Shown: piece after piece, positions 8,166 to 17,023 of the stretch
How the letters are laid out: each line of letters begins with the position of its first letter
Numbering within the stretch: the stretch's first letter is position 1
Assembly (NCBI GenBank): GCA_017537025.1
Contig: JAFWCB010000008.1
Location: forward strand, 186,001-250,000
From: Sediminibacterium sp.
Lineage (GTDB): Bacteria; Bacteroidota; Bacteroidia; Chitinophagales; Chitinophagaceae
DNA length: 64,000 bases
Direction of reading: 5' to 3'
Program-made: the position numbers and the translations under genes
The notes under the pieces: model-generated
The model's input: only the letters and a program-made list of their open reading frames with translations
What the model was told of the DNA's origin: nothing
Database searches by the model: none

Positions 8166-10357
8166 GTAGAAAAAAAATGATCATTACTTGCCTCCTTTTA
8201 GGGGGGCAAGTAATTTTACTGGCACAGAAGCCCAAAACAGATACCCTATCTAAGCAAAAAATCGATACTACAAAATTCGGATCTGCGGTATTACAAGAAG
8301 TGAAAGTTGTGGCGAAAAAGAATATGATTGCCAGTAGTATTGATCGCAAGGTATACACTACAGCTCAGGATATTATGTCGCAGTCGGGCTCTGCCAGTGA
8401 TATTCTTCGGAATGTTCCTTCTGTTGAAGTAGATATCGATGGAAATGTAAGTTTAAGAGGCTCGGGTGATATGCAGATACTCATTAACGGAAGACCATCT
8501 CCTTTGATGGGAACCAACAGAGCACAAGCTTTACAACAAATACCCGCGAACACGATTGAACGAATTGAGGTGATTACAAATCCCTCGGCGAAGTATAGAC
8601 CTGATGGAACAGCCGGTATGATTAATATCGTATTGAAGAAAAATACGAAGGCAGGGATCAATGGAAATATTACCGGTAATATCGGTAATAAAGAACGTGC
8701 AAACGGATCTGTGAACCTGAATTATAAAAGTGGTAAATGGAATCTATTTGGAAGCTATAGTTTACGCCAGGATGAGAGAAATCGATTTAGCCATACCGAG
8801 CGAACATTTTACGATTCTAATTCAGGAAAATTGACTGGTACCTATCAAGACTATTATCGATCTAAAGCCAGGCCATTAGCTCCTTTTTTAAGAATGGGTA
8901 TGGAATATACTATAAACAAAAAAAATACGATCGGTATATCGGGTAATTTGCTTACTACCCGTTTAACCAGGCGCGATACTACGCAGCGATATTTCTATGA
9001 CCCCAATCAACAGCTTACAACGCGGGTAAACAGAGAGCGATTCGCTCCTGCTATTGAGCATGAAAATGATGTGACAGCTTTTTGGCAACACAATTTCGAT
9101 AAAGAAGGAAAAGAATTTCGTGCTGAGTTTACGGCTTCTACTCAATCCGAGAATGAATCTAACTACTATAGAAATGTGTATTCATTGCCTACAAATACGG
9201 TAATACCGGATAATAACTTTGTAATACAGCATGAAAATAATCAACAGGTAACAGCAGATTGGGTTAATCCTGTTTCATCAAACGTTTCTTTTGATTACGG
9301 TTATGCAGGTTCTTTTATTCAACAAGAAATTACCTTTATTACGCAAAATTATGATGCTGCAAGTGGCACTGTTATTACGAACCCCCTCACTACTAATACT
9401 TTTCGGCTAAATCAGCAGGTACATGCAGCCTATGCTACCTGGAGTAAATCCGGGGATCATTGGGGTATTATGGGGGGCCTTCGCGCCGAGCAGTCTTTAG
9501 TTCATTCCAATTTAGTTACGAAAGACTCTGTTGTAGATAATAATTACTTTATGGTATTTCCCACAATACATATCACCTATAAATTAAAAAATGGCCAGTT
9601 ACAGTTAAATTACAGTAAACGGGTTAACAGACCCAATGGTGATAACCTGAATCCTTTTCCCGAGTACATGGACAACCTGAATTTAAGGGCAGGAAATCCT
9701 TTGCTAAAGCCGGAAATCGTTCATTCAATTGAGTTTGGGTATCAATGGAAATCAAAATCTTGGAGCCTTGTTCCAAGTATCTATTACAGATATAAAACCA
9801 ATGGCTTTACCACTATCACACAAAAATTAAACGACTCTGTTTTCTTAACCACGCAACAAAATTTATCAAACGATCAGTCGGCGGGATTTGAGTTAATTGC
9901 TTCATATAAAGCTAGTACTTGGTTTACGGCAAACCTTAGTAATAATATTTTTTATAATCTGATCAATTTCGGAACAATCAATTTACCCAAGCAAAAATCA
10001 ATTTTTGCGATGAGTACCAATCTGAATTTTAGTTTCAATATTACGAAAACAACGATGGTTCAGAGTACTTGTATATTTAGATCAGCTCGACAAACAATAC
10101 AAGGATATTTCTATCCCACATTCGTTTCAAACCTGGGTCTACGGCAAGATTTATGGCAAGGTAAAATGTCGGCTATTATAACAGTTAGCGATGTATTTGG
10201 GTCATTAAGACAAAGAAGTTATTTACAAACGCCATTTTTGTATCAAACCGCTTTGAACTATCGGGATTCACAAGTTTTTTATGTTGGGTTTAATTACAGG
10301 TTCGGAAAAACAATTAAAAAAGCAGAGGAGAAATTACAATATGATAATGCACTCTAA
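8162..10357 (+). CDS. TonB-dependent receptor-like outer-membrane beta-barrel protein
   Basis: The protein has 731 residues. The signal peptide MSRKKMIITCLLLGGQVILL is followed by a plug domain: SGSASDILRNVPSVEVDIDG, MQILINGRP and IERIEVITNPSAKYRPDGTA, ending in GMINIVLKK. The remaining roughly 530 residues alternate strands ending in aromatic residues, as in the outer-membrane beta-barrel family 3 of Bacteroidota (typical motifs YSKRVNRPNGDNLNPFP, LRAGNPLLKPEIVHSIEFGY). There is no N-terminal carboxypeptidase-regulatory-like domain. Expected role: TonB-energised uptake or a surface structural role; ligand unknown. The start overlaps the PepSY-like gene and the next receptor starts 12 nt after the stop, so the three form an operon. 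Confidence 0.85.
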   Translation: MSRKKMIITCLLLGGQVILLAQKPKTDTLSKQKIDTTKFGSAVLQEVKVVAKKNMIASSIDRKVYTTAQDIMSQSGSASDILRNVPSVEVDIDGNVSLRGSGDMQILINGRPSPLMGTNRAQALQQIPANTIERIEVITNPSAKYRPDGTAGMINIVLKKNTKAGINGNITGNIGNKERANGSVNLNYKSGKWNLFGSYSLRQDERNRFSHTERTFYDSNSGKLTGTYQDYYRSKARPLAPFLRMGMEYTINKKNTIGISGNLLTTRLTRRDTTQRYFYDPNQQLTTRVNRERFAPAIEHENDVTAFWQHNFDKEGKEFRAEFTASTQSENESNYYRNVYSLPTNTVIPDNNFVIQHENNQQVTADWVNPVSSNVSFDYGYAGSFIQQEITFITQNYDAASGTVITNPLTTNTFRLNQQVHAAYATWSKSGDHWGIMGGLRAEQSLVHSNLVTKDSVVDNNYFMVFPTIHITYKLKNGQLQLNYSKRVNRPNGDNLNPFPEYMDNLNLRAGNPLLKPEIVHSIEFGYQWKSKSWSLVPSIYYRYKTNGFTTITQKLNDSVFLTTQQNLSNDQSAGFELIASYKASTWFTANLSNNIFYNLINFGTINLPKQKSIFAMSTNLNFSFNITKTTMVQSTCIFRSARQTIQGYFYPTFVSNLGLRQDLWQGKMSAIITVSDVFGSLRQRSYLQTPFLYQTALNYRDSQVFYVGFNYRFGKTIKKAEEKLQYDNAL

Positions 10358-10368
10358 AAAATAATTTT

Positions 10369-12543
10369 ATGAAAATCGCTAATATAAAAATTTGTTTCAT
10401 ACTGCTATGTACTTTCGTTTTATATATACAAACAAGTGCACAAAAAATAAGCGGTACTGTTACAGATGATAAATCAGGGAAACCCTTACAAAGTGTTTCC
10501 ATTACAAATTTAAAAACGAAGAAAGGAACGCAAACCGATTCGTTAGGTAAATTCAGCTTAGAAATATTACCCAATACGAAAATTAGTTTTATAATTACCG
10601 GGTATGGAAAAATAGATACCCTATATACCGGGGGAAATAATATCTCTGTTGTTATGCACGAACAAGAAGAAGAGTTAGATGAAGTTGTTATCGTTTCCTC
10701 CTCCCGAACTAACTCCCGCATAGAAGACTTGCCTACTAAGGTAGAAGTATTGGGGGCAGAAGAAGTACATGAAGAAAATGGAATTAAACCCGGTAATATA
10801 GCAAGTTTATTGGGTGATATTGCCGGTATTCAAATTCAACAAACCAATGCCGCTACAGGTAATGCTGATATGCGTATACAGGGCTTGCAAGGTAAATACA
10901 CGCAAATTCTGCGAGATGGAATGCCCTTGTTTGGTGGCTTCTCAGGTAGTTTTGGAATTTTACAAATCCCACCTCTTGATTTGCAACAGATAGAATTGAT
11001 AAAAGGATCTGCTTCTACTTTATATGGCGGTGGCGCTATTGCAGGGATGTTAAATTTGATTTCAAAAAAACCAAAACTCGGCAAACCCGAAGCTAGTTTT
11101 ACGCTGAATCGTTCTACCTTACAGGAATCTAATATCAATACCTTTTTTTCGGGAAGAAATAAACAAGTAGGCTATACTTTATTTGCAGGTGGCACTAATC
11201 AAGATGCGGTTGATGTTAATAAAGATGGCTTCTCGGATATTCCTTCAGTCAAAAATATTTTTATTCATCCTCGCTTTTTTATTTACGGGTCTGATAAATC
11301 TACGGTTGCGATCGGATATACATACAATAGTGAAGATCGGAATGGAGGTGATATGCTTGCTATTTCTAAAAACCCGAATACCAGCAGGTTTTTTATCCGG
11401 AATCAAACCACAAGACATACTGCCGATATTATTTGGGAAGAAAAACTAGCCAATAATGCCCAGTTTACGCTGAAAGGCAGTACTAATTTTTCGAGACGTG
11501 ATATTTCTACCAATGTTTTTGGAATGAAAGCCAATCAACAAATTTGGTATACAGAAGCTGCGTATTCCAAAAAAACAGAACATCATAATTGGGTTGTTGG
11601 GATAAATTTTAATGGAGATAAATTCAATAAAGTTGAGCCTGATAGTACCCAATTACAAAATGTAACTACCAATACAATAGGTTTTTTTGGTCAAGACGAT
11701 TGGAAGTTTAATGATCATTTTACTTGGCAAGCAGGTATTCGGTATGATGTGCATAGTAAATACGGGAATTTTTTATTGCCCCGCCTTTCACTGATGTATA
11801 AAGTGAACAGAGAGGTAACCATGCGAATTGGTGGTGGCTTAGGATATAAAACACCTGTTCAGCTGAATGGGGAAATAGATGAAAGAAACTATCGTTATAT
11901 CATGCCACTCAGTAATAATTTAGAAGCAGAAAAATCTATTGGTGCCAACTATGATGTTAATTATAAAACAAAAATGGGCGAGTGGAAGCTTACTGTTAAT
12001 CAAACCTTCTTTTTTAATAAAATTGATAAACCGTTATTATTAGTATCAATACCTACGCTATTACCACCTACCTATTATACATTTACCAATCAACAAGCAC
12101 CGTTACAAACCGTTGGTTTTGAAACTTATGTTCAGGCAACTAAAGATGCACTAGAGTTATACTTAGGCTATGTGTATACTAATGCCAAGAGAAAATATGA
12201 TCTAACCAATACCAATCTACCACTGATTGCCAGAAATAAATTAGCCACTATTGTAGCTTATGAATTCAGTCACCGTTTTAGAGCGGGTATTGAAGCAAGT
12301 TATACAGGAAAACAATTTTTAGATAATGGACAAACTACAGAACCTTATTTATTTGGAGCAGCAATGATGCGCTATAATATCGGTAAAGTTTCTTTGGTAT
12401 TAAATTGTGAGAATTTATTGGACTATAGGCAGAATAAAAATAATGTGGTGGTATTCCCGCCGCTGAATAATCCTACGTTTCCTGAAATATGGGCTCCCTT
12501 AGATGGCAGGGTAGCTAATTTTTCAATTTATTGGAAACTATAA
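10369..12543 (+). CDS. TonB-dependent siderophore/metal-type receptor with CarboxypepD-reg domain
   Basis: The protein has 724 residues. A signal peptide ends near IQTSAQK. A CarboxypepD_reg-like domain follows (ISGTVTDDKSGKPLQSVSI, DSLGKFSLEI), then a TonB-box-like stretch LDEVVIVSSSRTNSRIEDLP. The plug has IASLLGDIAGIQIQQTNAAT, MRIQGLQGKYTQILRDGMPL and IELIKGSASTLYGGGAIAGM. The barrel ends with an aromatic-rich strand, VANFSIYWKL. The layout is that of FecA/CirA/BtuB-type importers, so the ligand may be an iron chelate or cobalamin-like compound; this cannot be settled from sequence. It is the last gene of the PepSY-receptor operon, and a strong terminator follows. Confidence 0.87.
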   Translation: MKIANIKICFILLCTFVLYIQTSAQKISGTVTDDKSGKPLQSVSITNLKTKKGTQTDSLGKFSLEILPNTKISFIITGYGKIDTLYTGGNNISVVMHEQEEELDEVVIVSSSRTNSRIEDLPTKVEVLGAEEVHEENGIKPGNIASLLGDIAGIQIQQTNAATGNADMRIQGLQGKYTQILRDGMPLFGGFSGSFGILQIPPLDLQQIELIKGSASTLYGGGAIAGMLNLISKKPKLGKPEASFTLNRSTLQESNINTFFSGRNKQVGYTLFAGGTNQDAVDVNKDGFSDIPSVKNIFIHPRFFIYGSDKSTVAIGYTYNSEDRNGGDMLAISKNPNTSRFFIRNQTTRHTADIIWEEKLANNAQFTLKGSTNFSRRDISTNVFGMKANQQIWYTEAAYSKKTEHHNWVVGINFNGDKFNKVEPDSTQLQNVTTNTIGFFGQDDWKFNDHFTWQAGIRYDVHSKYGNFLLPRLSLMYKVNREVTMRIGGGLGYKTPVQLNGEIDERNYRYIMPLSNNLEAEKSIGANYDVNYKTKMGEWKLTVNQTFFFNKIDKPLLLVSIPTLLPPTYYTFTNQQAPLQTVGFETYVQATKDALELYLGYVYTNAKRKYDLTNTNLPLIARNKLATIVAYEFSHRFRAGIEASYTGKQFLDNGQTTEPYLFGAAMMRYNIGKVSLVLNCENLLDYRQNKNNVVVFPPLNNPTFPEIWAPLDGRVANFSIYWKL

Positions 12544-12562
12544 AAACTTTCTAATAATAAGT

Positions 12563-12590
12563 AAACCCCGTTTAAAACGGGGTTTTTTAT
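12563..12590 (+). terminator. Rho-independent terminator after the TonB receptor operon
   Basis: AAACCCCGTTT and AAACGGGGTTT form a stem with a minimal loop, followed directly by a T-run (TTTTTTAT). It separates the receptor operon from the peptide-export island. Confidence 0.88.
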
Positions 12591-12613
12591 TTACCGTGAA
12601 AAAACATTTTTAG

Positions 12614-12631
12614 TTAGGTATTTCTACCTGA
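12614..12631. promoter_or_regulatory. Inverted-repeat operator candidate upstream of the peptide island
   Basis: TTAGGTATTTCTACCTGA contains a perfect 5-bp inverted repeat AGGTA-TTTC-TACCT. The 14-nt core TTAGGTATTTCTAC recurs exactly at 35433-35446, in the spacer between ssb and the zinc-ribbon gene. A dyad of this size is typical of a dimeric regulator. The binding protein is unknown. It lies 184 nt before the first peptide ORF. The rest of the 12591-12814 spacer holds AT-rich sequence (for example TTTGCTATAATATCG at about 12645), a possible promoter, but no ORF I can support. Confidence 0.45.
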
Positions 12632-12814
12632 TAAACTTACCTCATTTGCTATAATATCGTTGTATCAAACCAATGACCATTATCTTACTGCTGTACACGG
12701 TTGATGATGGTGGTAGAAAGATGTGCATGTTGCAGAGAAGCAAGTAAAAAAATCCGTTGAACATCCGCACCAAGACGATAGACAGGTGAGGGAAATTTAA
12801 TTAAAAAAAATAAT

Positions 12815-13006
12815 ATGAAAAAGATAGAATTAGGCGCTTACGGCTTAGTAGAACTTCATGCTAACGACCTTGAAATAAATGGAGGTGGTTGGCCAAAATG
12901 GCTTAAGAAACTTTCTTGGGCTTATGTAGCAGAAGAAGTTATTACAAACTGGGAAGTAATTAAAAAAGGATTGAAAGAAGGTTGGGATGTTGAACATCAT
13001 CATTAA
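12815..13006 (+). CDS. Double-glycine leader peptide, candidate bacteriocin precursor 1
   Basis: A 63-residue precursor. The leader MKKIELGAYGLVELHAND continues to LEINGG at residues 19-24, the classic GG-type site cut by C39 peptidases (hydrophobic residues at the -4, -7 and -12 region, Gly-Gly at -2/-1). The predicted core is 39 residues, with four Trp, several Lys (GWPKWLKKLSWAYVAEEV) and a C-terminal VEHHH. Cys, Ser and Thr are too scarce for lanthionine formation and no modification enzyme is nearby, so an unmodified class II-like peptide is the simplest reading. An A-rich stretch precedes the ATG. It sits 28 nt before the second peptide gene. Confidence 0.75.
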   Translation: MKKIELGAYGLVELHANDLEINGGGWPKWLKKLSWAYVAEEVITNWEVIKKGLKEGWDVEHHH

Positions 13007-13034
13007 TTATTTAAACTAAAAAAATTTTCTAAAT

Positions 13035-13232
13035 ATGAAAACGAATCACAACAATCAAGAATTTAATCAATTCCAGCAACTTAGCAATGAAGAGTTGCTA
13101 ACGATCAACGGCGGTAGCGGATTTTGGGAAGACGTAGCTTATATTACAGGAAGAACTCTTAGATGTATATGGGAGTTTTCAAAGACTGCTTCCGAATATC
13201 AACACTCTCTGCCGGCTAATTTAAAAAAATAA
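13035..13232 (+). CDS. Double-glycine leader peptide, candidate bacteriocin precursor 2
   Basis: A 65-residue precursor. The leader contains QFQQLSNEELLTINGG with Gly-Gly at residues 26-27, a textbook C39-cleaved leader. The predicted core is 38 residues, starting SGFWEDVAYITGRTLRCIWE and ending PANLKK, with a single Cys. Cores 1 and 2 both have the pattern aromatic-x(n)-V-A and a downstream W-E followed by a Lys, so they may be distant paralogues or a two-peptide pair. A strong terminator follows directly, so the two precursors can be transcribed separately from the export genes. Confidence 0.78.
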   Translation: MKTNHNNQEFNQFQQLSNEELLTINGGSGFWEDVAYITGRTLRCIWEFSKTASEYQHSLPANLKK

Positions 13233-13242
13233 GTCTTTATCT

Positions 13243-13273
13243 AACAAGGGCTAGTTACTAGCCCTTGTTTTAA
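13243..13273 (+). terminator. Terminator/attenuator between precursor peptides and export genes
   Basis: A 12-bp stem AACAAGGGCTAG/CTAGCCCTTGTT with a 3-nt TTA loop is followed by TTTAATATTT. It lies between the second peptide stop (13232) and the CPBP gene (13283). It would keep precursor mRNA abundant and let only read-through reach the transporter genes. Confidence 0.85.
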
Positions 13274-13282
13274 TATTTCTAA

Positions 13283-13711
13283 ATGGAAAATAAGAACTTA
13301 GAATTGGTTTTGAAATGTATGCTTACCCTAGGACTAATGATCTTAAATGCGTGGATATGGGTATTGCTTGCACCCAATGTTAATAGTAATGGGAATGATA
13401 TTCTTAATGTATATGAGAAAAGCATACTTGTTTTCGTTATTGCGCCTCTTGTAGAAACTTATATTGCTATGACATTGATACTTGATGAATCCATCAGGTA
13501 TTTAAAATTTAATAAACATATTGCTGTATTTGTATCAGCGACTGTTTTTGGTTTATTGCATCACACACACTGGGCTTATATGTGTAAGACTTTTATTGAT
13601 GGATTTTTCTTAGGGTATCTATATGTATCATTTAAGCCTGATATCAAAAAAGCGTTTTTTTTGACCGCATTAGTTCATGCTATTTATAATATAATAGCAC
13701 ACTTCAGTTAA
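13283..13711 (+). CDS. CPBP/Abi-type membrane protein, candidate immunity factor
   Basis: A 142-residue protein with about four membrane segments. It resembles the CPBP (CAAX protease/bacteriocin-processing, Abi) family. Motif 2 is present as FGLLHHTHW and motif 3 as ALVHAIYNIIAHF (His-x3-Asn). The first motif, normally EExxxR after a Pro, reads APLVETYIAM here, with only one Glu and no Arg. The protein is also shorter than usual CPBP enzymes. In plantaricin and sakacin loci, CPBP proteins act as self-immunity factors; its place between the precursors and the exporter suggests the same. Whether it is proteolytically active is doubtful. Confidence 0.7.
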   Translation: MENKNLELVLKCMLTLGLMILNAWIWVLLAPNVNSNGNDILNVYEKSILVFVIAPLVETYIAMTLILDESIRYLKFNKHIAVFVSATVFGLLHHTHWAYMCKTFIDGFFLGYLYVSFKPDIKKAFFLTALVHAIYNIIAHFS

Positions 13712-13719
13712 GTTACTTT

Positions 13720-14856
13720 GTGGAACAGTTTACACATTTATCGGAAACCGATCAACTTTACTTTGAACCTAACCGAGTAGCAAAAATTATTTTTTGGTTG
13801 CTCTTTATAGTGCTTTTAGCTATTGGCATTGTATTGCCACTAGTAAAAATTGATATTACTGTAAATGCTGTTGGAGTTATAAGACCATCAAAGGAAAGAA
13901 CTGAAATAAAATCTATACAAGAAGGTATGATTGTAAAGATGAATTTTCAGAACGGAAATCTGGTGAATAAAGGAGATCTTTTATTAGAGTTAAACACAGA
14001 TCCCTTAGTAAAGCGAAGTTCTTTTTCTACTATGAATGAGTCTATTTTTAAAGACCAAATTTCCGACCTGCAATTACTTTGTAAATACCGTTTAGAATTA
14101 ATACTTCCTTCTCAGTTAAAAACCGACATATATGTTGAACAGTTACAACGAGTAAAAGAGGAAATCTTATTGAAAAGTCAAAATATCGAAAAGCTAAGTA
14201 AAGAAGTTAAAAGGGATAGCTTATTACTTGCAGATAAAGTGATAGCAAGAAAAGAATTTGAGGATAAATATGCAGACTGGCAAAATGCAGTTCATGAAAT
14301 GCAAATTAAAATTAAAGATCAACTTTCTCAATGGAATAATGAGTTACAGAGAATTACGATTAGTTTAAATAATGTTAGTTCAGAGAATATTTCTGTTCGT
14401 TCGCAAGTCACTAGAAGTAAAGTGTATGCGCCTATTACGGGTTATATACAAACAAGCGCAACCAAATATGCAGGTAGTATGATATTAGTGGGTGAGCCAA
14501 TTTGTACTATATCCCCGGTAACGTCTTTGATTGCCGAATGCTATGTCGTACCTAAGGACTTAGGCTTACTTAAGGAAAAACAACCCGCAACCATTTATGT
14601 TGATGCATATGACTACCGATACTTTGGTTTTATTAAAACAAAGATCAATTTTATTGAACCAGATATAAGTGTTATTGATAATAAGCAGGGCTTTAAAGTT
14701 TATTGCGATTTGCCTGTTGAAACATTGAGCCTCAAAAATGGATATACGGCTACGATTTTGCGTGGACAAACAATTCAAGCGCGATTTGTTGTTGCTAAAA
14801 GAACGCTTTGGCAATTATTATTCGATTCTATAAATGATTGGCTAAGACCTTATTGA
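13720..14856 (+). CDS. HlyD-family membrane fusion (adaptor) protein of peptide exporter
   Basis: The protein has 378 residues and a GTG start 8 nt after the CPBP stop. One membrane segment lies near residues 23-45 (IIFWLLFIVLLAIGIVLPLV). A biotinyl-lipoyl-like half follows (GVIRPSKERTEIKSIQEGMI, VKMNFQNGNLVNKGDLLLEL), then a long coiled coil at about residues 110-225. The second lipoyl half is SKVYAPITGYIQTSATKYAG, and a beta-barrel-type C-terminal domain follows. HlyD adaptors link an inner-membrane ABC exporter to an outer-membrane channel. No TolC-type gene is in this window, so the channel must be shared or lie elsewhere. It is followed 7 nt later by the C39-ABC exporter. Confidence 0.87.
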   Translation: MEQFTHLSETDQLYFEPNRVAKIIFWLLFIVLLAIGIVLPLVKIDITVNAVGVIRPSKERTEIKSIQEGMIVKMNFQNGNLVNKGDLLLELNTDPLVKRSSFSTMNESIFKDQISDLQLLCKYRLELILPSQLKTDIYVEQLQRVKEEILLKSQNIEKLSKEVKRDSLLLADKVIARKEFEDKYADWQNAVHEMQIKIKDQLSQWNNELQRITISLNNVSSENISVRSQVTRSKVYAPITGYIQTSATKYAGSMILVGEPICTISPVTSLIAECYVVPKDLGLLKEKQPATIYVDAYDYRYFGFIKTKINFIEPDISVIDNKQGFKVYCDLPVETLSLKNGYTATILRGQTIQARFVVAKRTLWQLLFDSINDWLRPY

Positions 14857-14863
14857 ATAAAAT

Positions 14864-17023
14864 ATGTTCTCAAAGAAAATACAAGTAAAACAACGCGACT
14901 TTACAGACTGTGGAGCAGCTTGTTTAGTATCTATTGCCGCTTATTATAATATTACAGCGACCGTAAGTGAAGTGCGTGGGTTCGCCGGTACAGATAGATT
15001 GGGAACAAATATAAAAGGATTATTAGCTGCAGCTACAAGTATAGGATTTCAAGCAAAAGGAGCAAAGGGTTCTTTAGCGCAATTATCGCTAATACCATTA
15101 CCCGCTATTGCCCACGTGATTTTAGAAAACGGATTTCATCATTATGTGGTTATATATAAGATAAGTAAAAAAAATGTGGAGTATATGGATCCGCAAGACG
15201 GACTTCTACATAAAGCCAAATTGAGTGATTTTGAAAAAACTTGGTCAGGGGTTTTAGTGCTGTTAATCCCAGATAGCAATATTTCTTTCAAAACAAATAA
15301 GCAATCAAAGCTCGGTAGATTTATTCGCTTAACACGCCCTTATAAAAGTCGAATTGCTATTACATTTATTGGTTCGTTAATTTATACTATGCTAGGATTT
15401 TCTAGTGCTATATATATGCAAAAATTAGTAGATCAGATAATTGTAACAGGAAATAATAAGCTCTTAAATTTAGCAAGCATCGCAATGATCATAATATTGT
15501 TTGCCCAAACTTTTTTTGGGTTTTACAAGTCAATACTTGGAACACAAACTGCGCAATTAATTGATAGTAGTTTGATTGGTACTTACTATAAACATTTGGT
15601 ATTTATGCCTCAGCGTTTCTTTTCAAGCATGCGTACAGGAGAACTCATTAGTAGAATCAACGATGCATTTAAAATCCGGGCTTTCATTAATGATATAACA
15701 GTATCAATGATTGTAAATGTTTCAATTATTATCCTAAGTATAGTAATGATGTTTTTTTATTCTTGGAAACTGATTGTTGTAGTTGCCTTCATATTCCCCA
15801 CTTTCATCTCGATTTATATTATCACTAATCGGCTTAATAAAAAATACCAGCGATTGTTAATGGAATTGTCGGCGGCTTTAGAGGCCGACTTAGTTGAAAG
15901 TATTGAAGCGTCTATTACTATCAAGCAGTTCTCTCTTGAAACAAAATTTGTAAATAAAATTAATATTAGATTATTCAAACTAATGCGTACGATTTATATA
16001 AATAGTAAATCCGGTTTAGGGTTAAGTTTTGTAGCCGATTTCTTTTCCAAATTGTTTAACATATTGTTACTCTGGGTAGGTGCTTATTTAGTAATGCAGC
16101 GTGAGCTTACTATCGGAGAATTATTATCTTTTTATGCAGTGCTCGGATATCTTACGCCACCTATGCTTGCAATAATTTCTTCCAATAGGGGAATTCAGGA
16201 AGCATTGATAGCTGCAGATCGACTCTTTGAAATTTTAGATATGGATAATGAGTTAGTTGCAAACAAACCTCTTGCGATAAAACAGGAGAAATTGTGTAGC
16301 ATAGCTTTTAAAAATATCTATTTTCAATACGGAATGCGAGCAACTGTATTGGATGATTTGTCATTCAATATAATAGCCGGCACTACAACAGCAATAATAG
16401 GAAAAAGTGGAAGTGGTAAAACAACAATTATTTCTTTGTTACATAAGTTATATCCTACAGAAAGAGGAATGATTACTATAAATGATATTGATATTAATCA
16501 TTGGGATACACATTATCTTAGACGGAAAATTGCTATCGTACCTCAAAAAGTTGACCTATTTGCAGATACCGTGATTAGCAATATTGCGATTGGGGATGAA
16601 CAGCCAGATTTTGAGAAAATAATTTTCTTGTCAAAGTTAACAGGCGTTGTCTCTTTTATTGAGGAACTTCCTGAAAACTATCACACAATTCTATCTGAAC
16701 AAGGGAGTAACTTATCGGGTGGCCAACGTCAAAGATTAGCAATTGTTAGAGCGTTATATCGTGAACCAGATGTACTTGTGCTCGATGAAGCCACGAGTAA
16801 TTTAGATGTGCTAAGCGAGTCGGAAATTCAAAAAGCACTTACTTGGTTTATTGAAAAAGGAAAAACAGTTATCATTATTGCTCATCGATTATCTACTATA
16901 AAAACGGCGGATAATATAATCGTTCTAGATAAAGGAACAGTTAAAGTGCAAGGAAAACATATTGATTTGTTGGATACTAGCGAATATTATCGAAACTTAT
17001 GGAATCAAAGTAGTGTATTATAA
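14864..17023 (+). CDS. Peptidase-containing ABC transporter (C39 peptidase, TM, ATPase)
   Basis: The protein has 719 residues and three domains. Residues 1-140 are a C39 peptidase with Gln10, catalytic Cys16 (RDFTDCGAACL), His93 (FHHYVVIY) and Asp109 (MDPQDG). Residues 160-450 form six membrane helices. Residues 480-719 are the ATPase, with Walker A GKSGSGKTT, signature LSGGQRQR, Walker B VLVLDEA and H-loop IAHR. Such PCATs cut GG leaders and export the mature peptide in one step, which fits the two precursors upstream. All catalytic residues are intact. The stop at 17021-17023 abuts the stop of the convergent DUF3089 gene with no spacer and no visible terminator. Confidence 0.93.
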   Translation: MFSKKIQVKQRDFTDCGAACLVSIAAYYNITATVSEVRGFAGTDRLGTNIKGLLAAATSIGFQAKGAKGSLAQLSLIPLPAIAHVILENGFHHYVVIYKISKKNVEYMDPQDGLLHKAKLSDFEKTWSGVLVLLIPDSNISFKTNKQSKLGRFIRLTRPYKSRIAITFIGSLIYTMLGFSSAIYMQKLVDQIIVTGNNKLLNLASIAMIIILFAQTFFGFYKSILGTQTAQLIDSSLIGTYYKHLVFMPQRFFSSMRTGELISRINDAFKIRAFINDITVSMIVNVSIIILSIVMMFFYSWKLIVVVAFIFPTFISIYIITNRLNKKYQRLLMELSAALEADLVESIEASITIKQFSLETKFVNKINIRLFKLMRTIYINSKSGLGLSFVADFFSKLFNILLLWVGAYLVMQRELTIGELLSFYAVLGYLTPPMLAIISSNRGIQEALIAADRLFEILDMDNELVANKPLAIKQEKLCSIAFKNIYFQYGMRATVLDDLSFNIIAGTTTAIIGKSGSGKTTIISLLHKLYPTERGMITINDIDINHWDTHYLRRKIAIVPQKVDLFADTVISNIAIGDEQPDFEKIIFLSKLTGVVSFIEELPENYHTILSEQGSNLSGGQRQRLAIVRALYREPDVLVLDEATSNLDVLSESEIQKALTWFIEKGKTVIIIAHRLSTIKTADNIIVLDKGTVKVQGKHIDLLDTSEYYRNLWNQSSVL

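Noticed and set aside
10314-10721. Minus-strand frame of 135 codons
   Set aside because: It overlaps the ends of two TonB receptors and has no family features; a frame shadow.
12815-13232. Lanthipeptide or other heavily modified RiPP
   Set aside because: No LanM, YcaO, radical SAM or other modification gene lies near the peptides, and the cores contain only one Cys in total.
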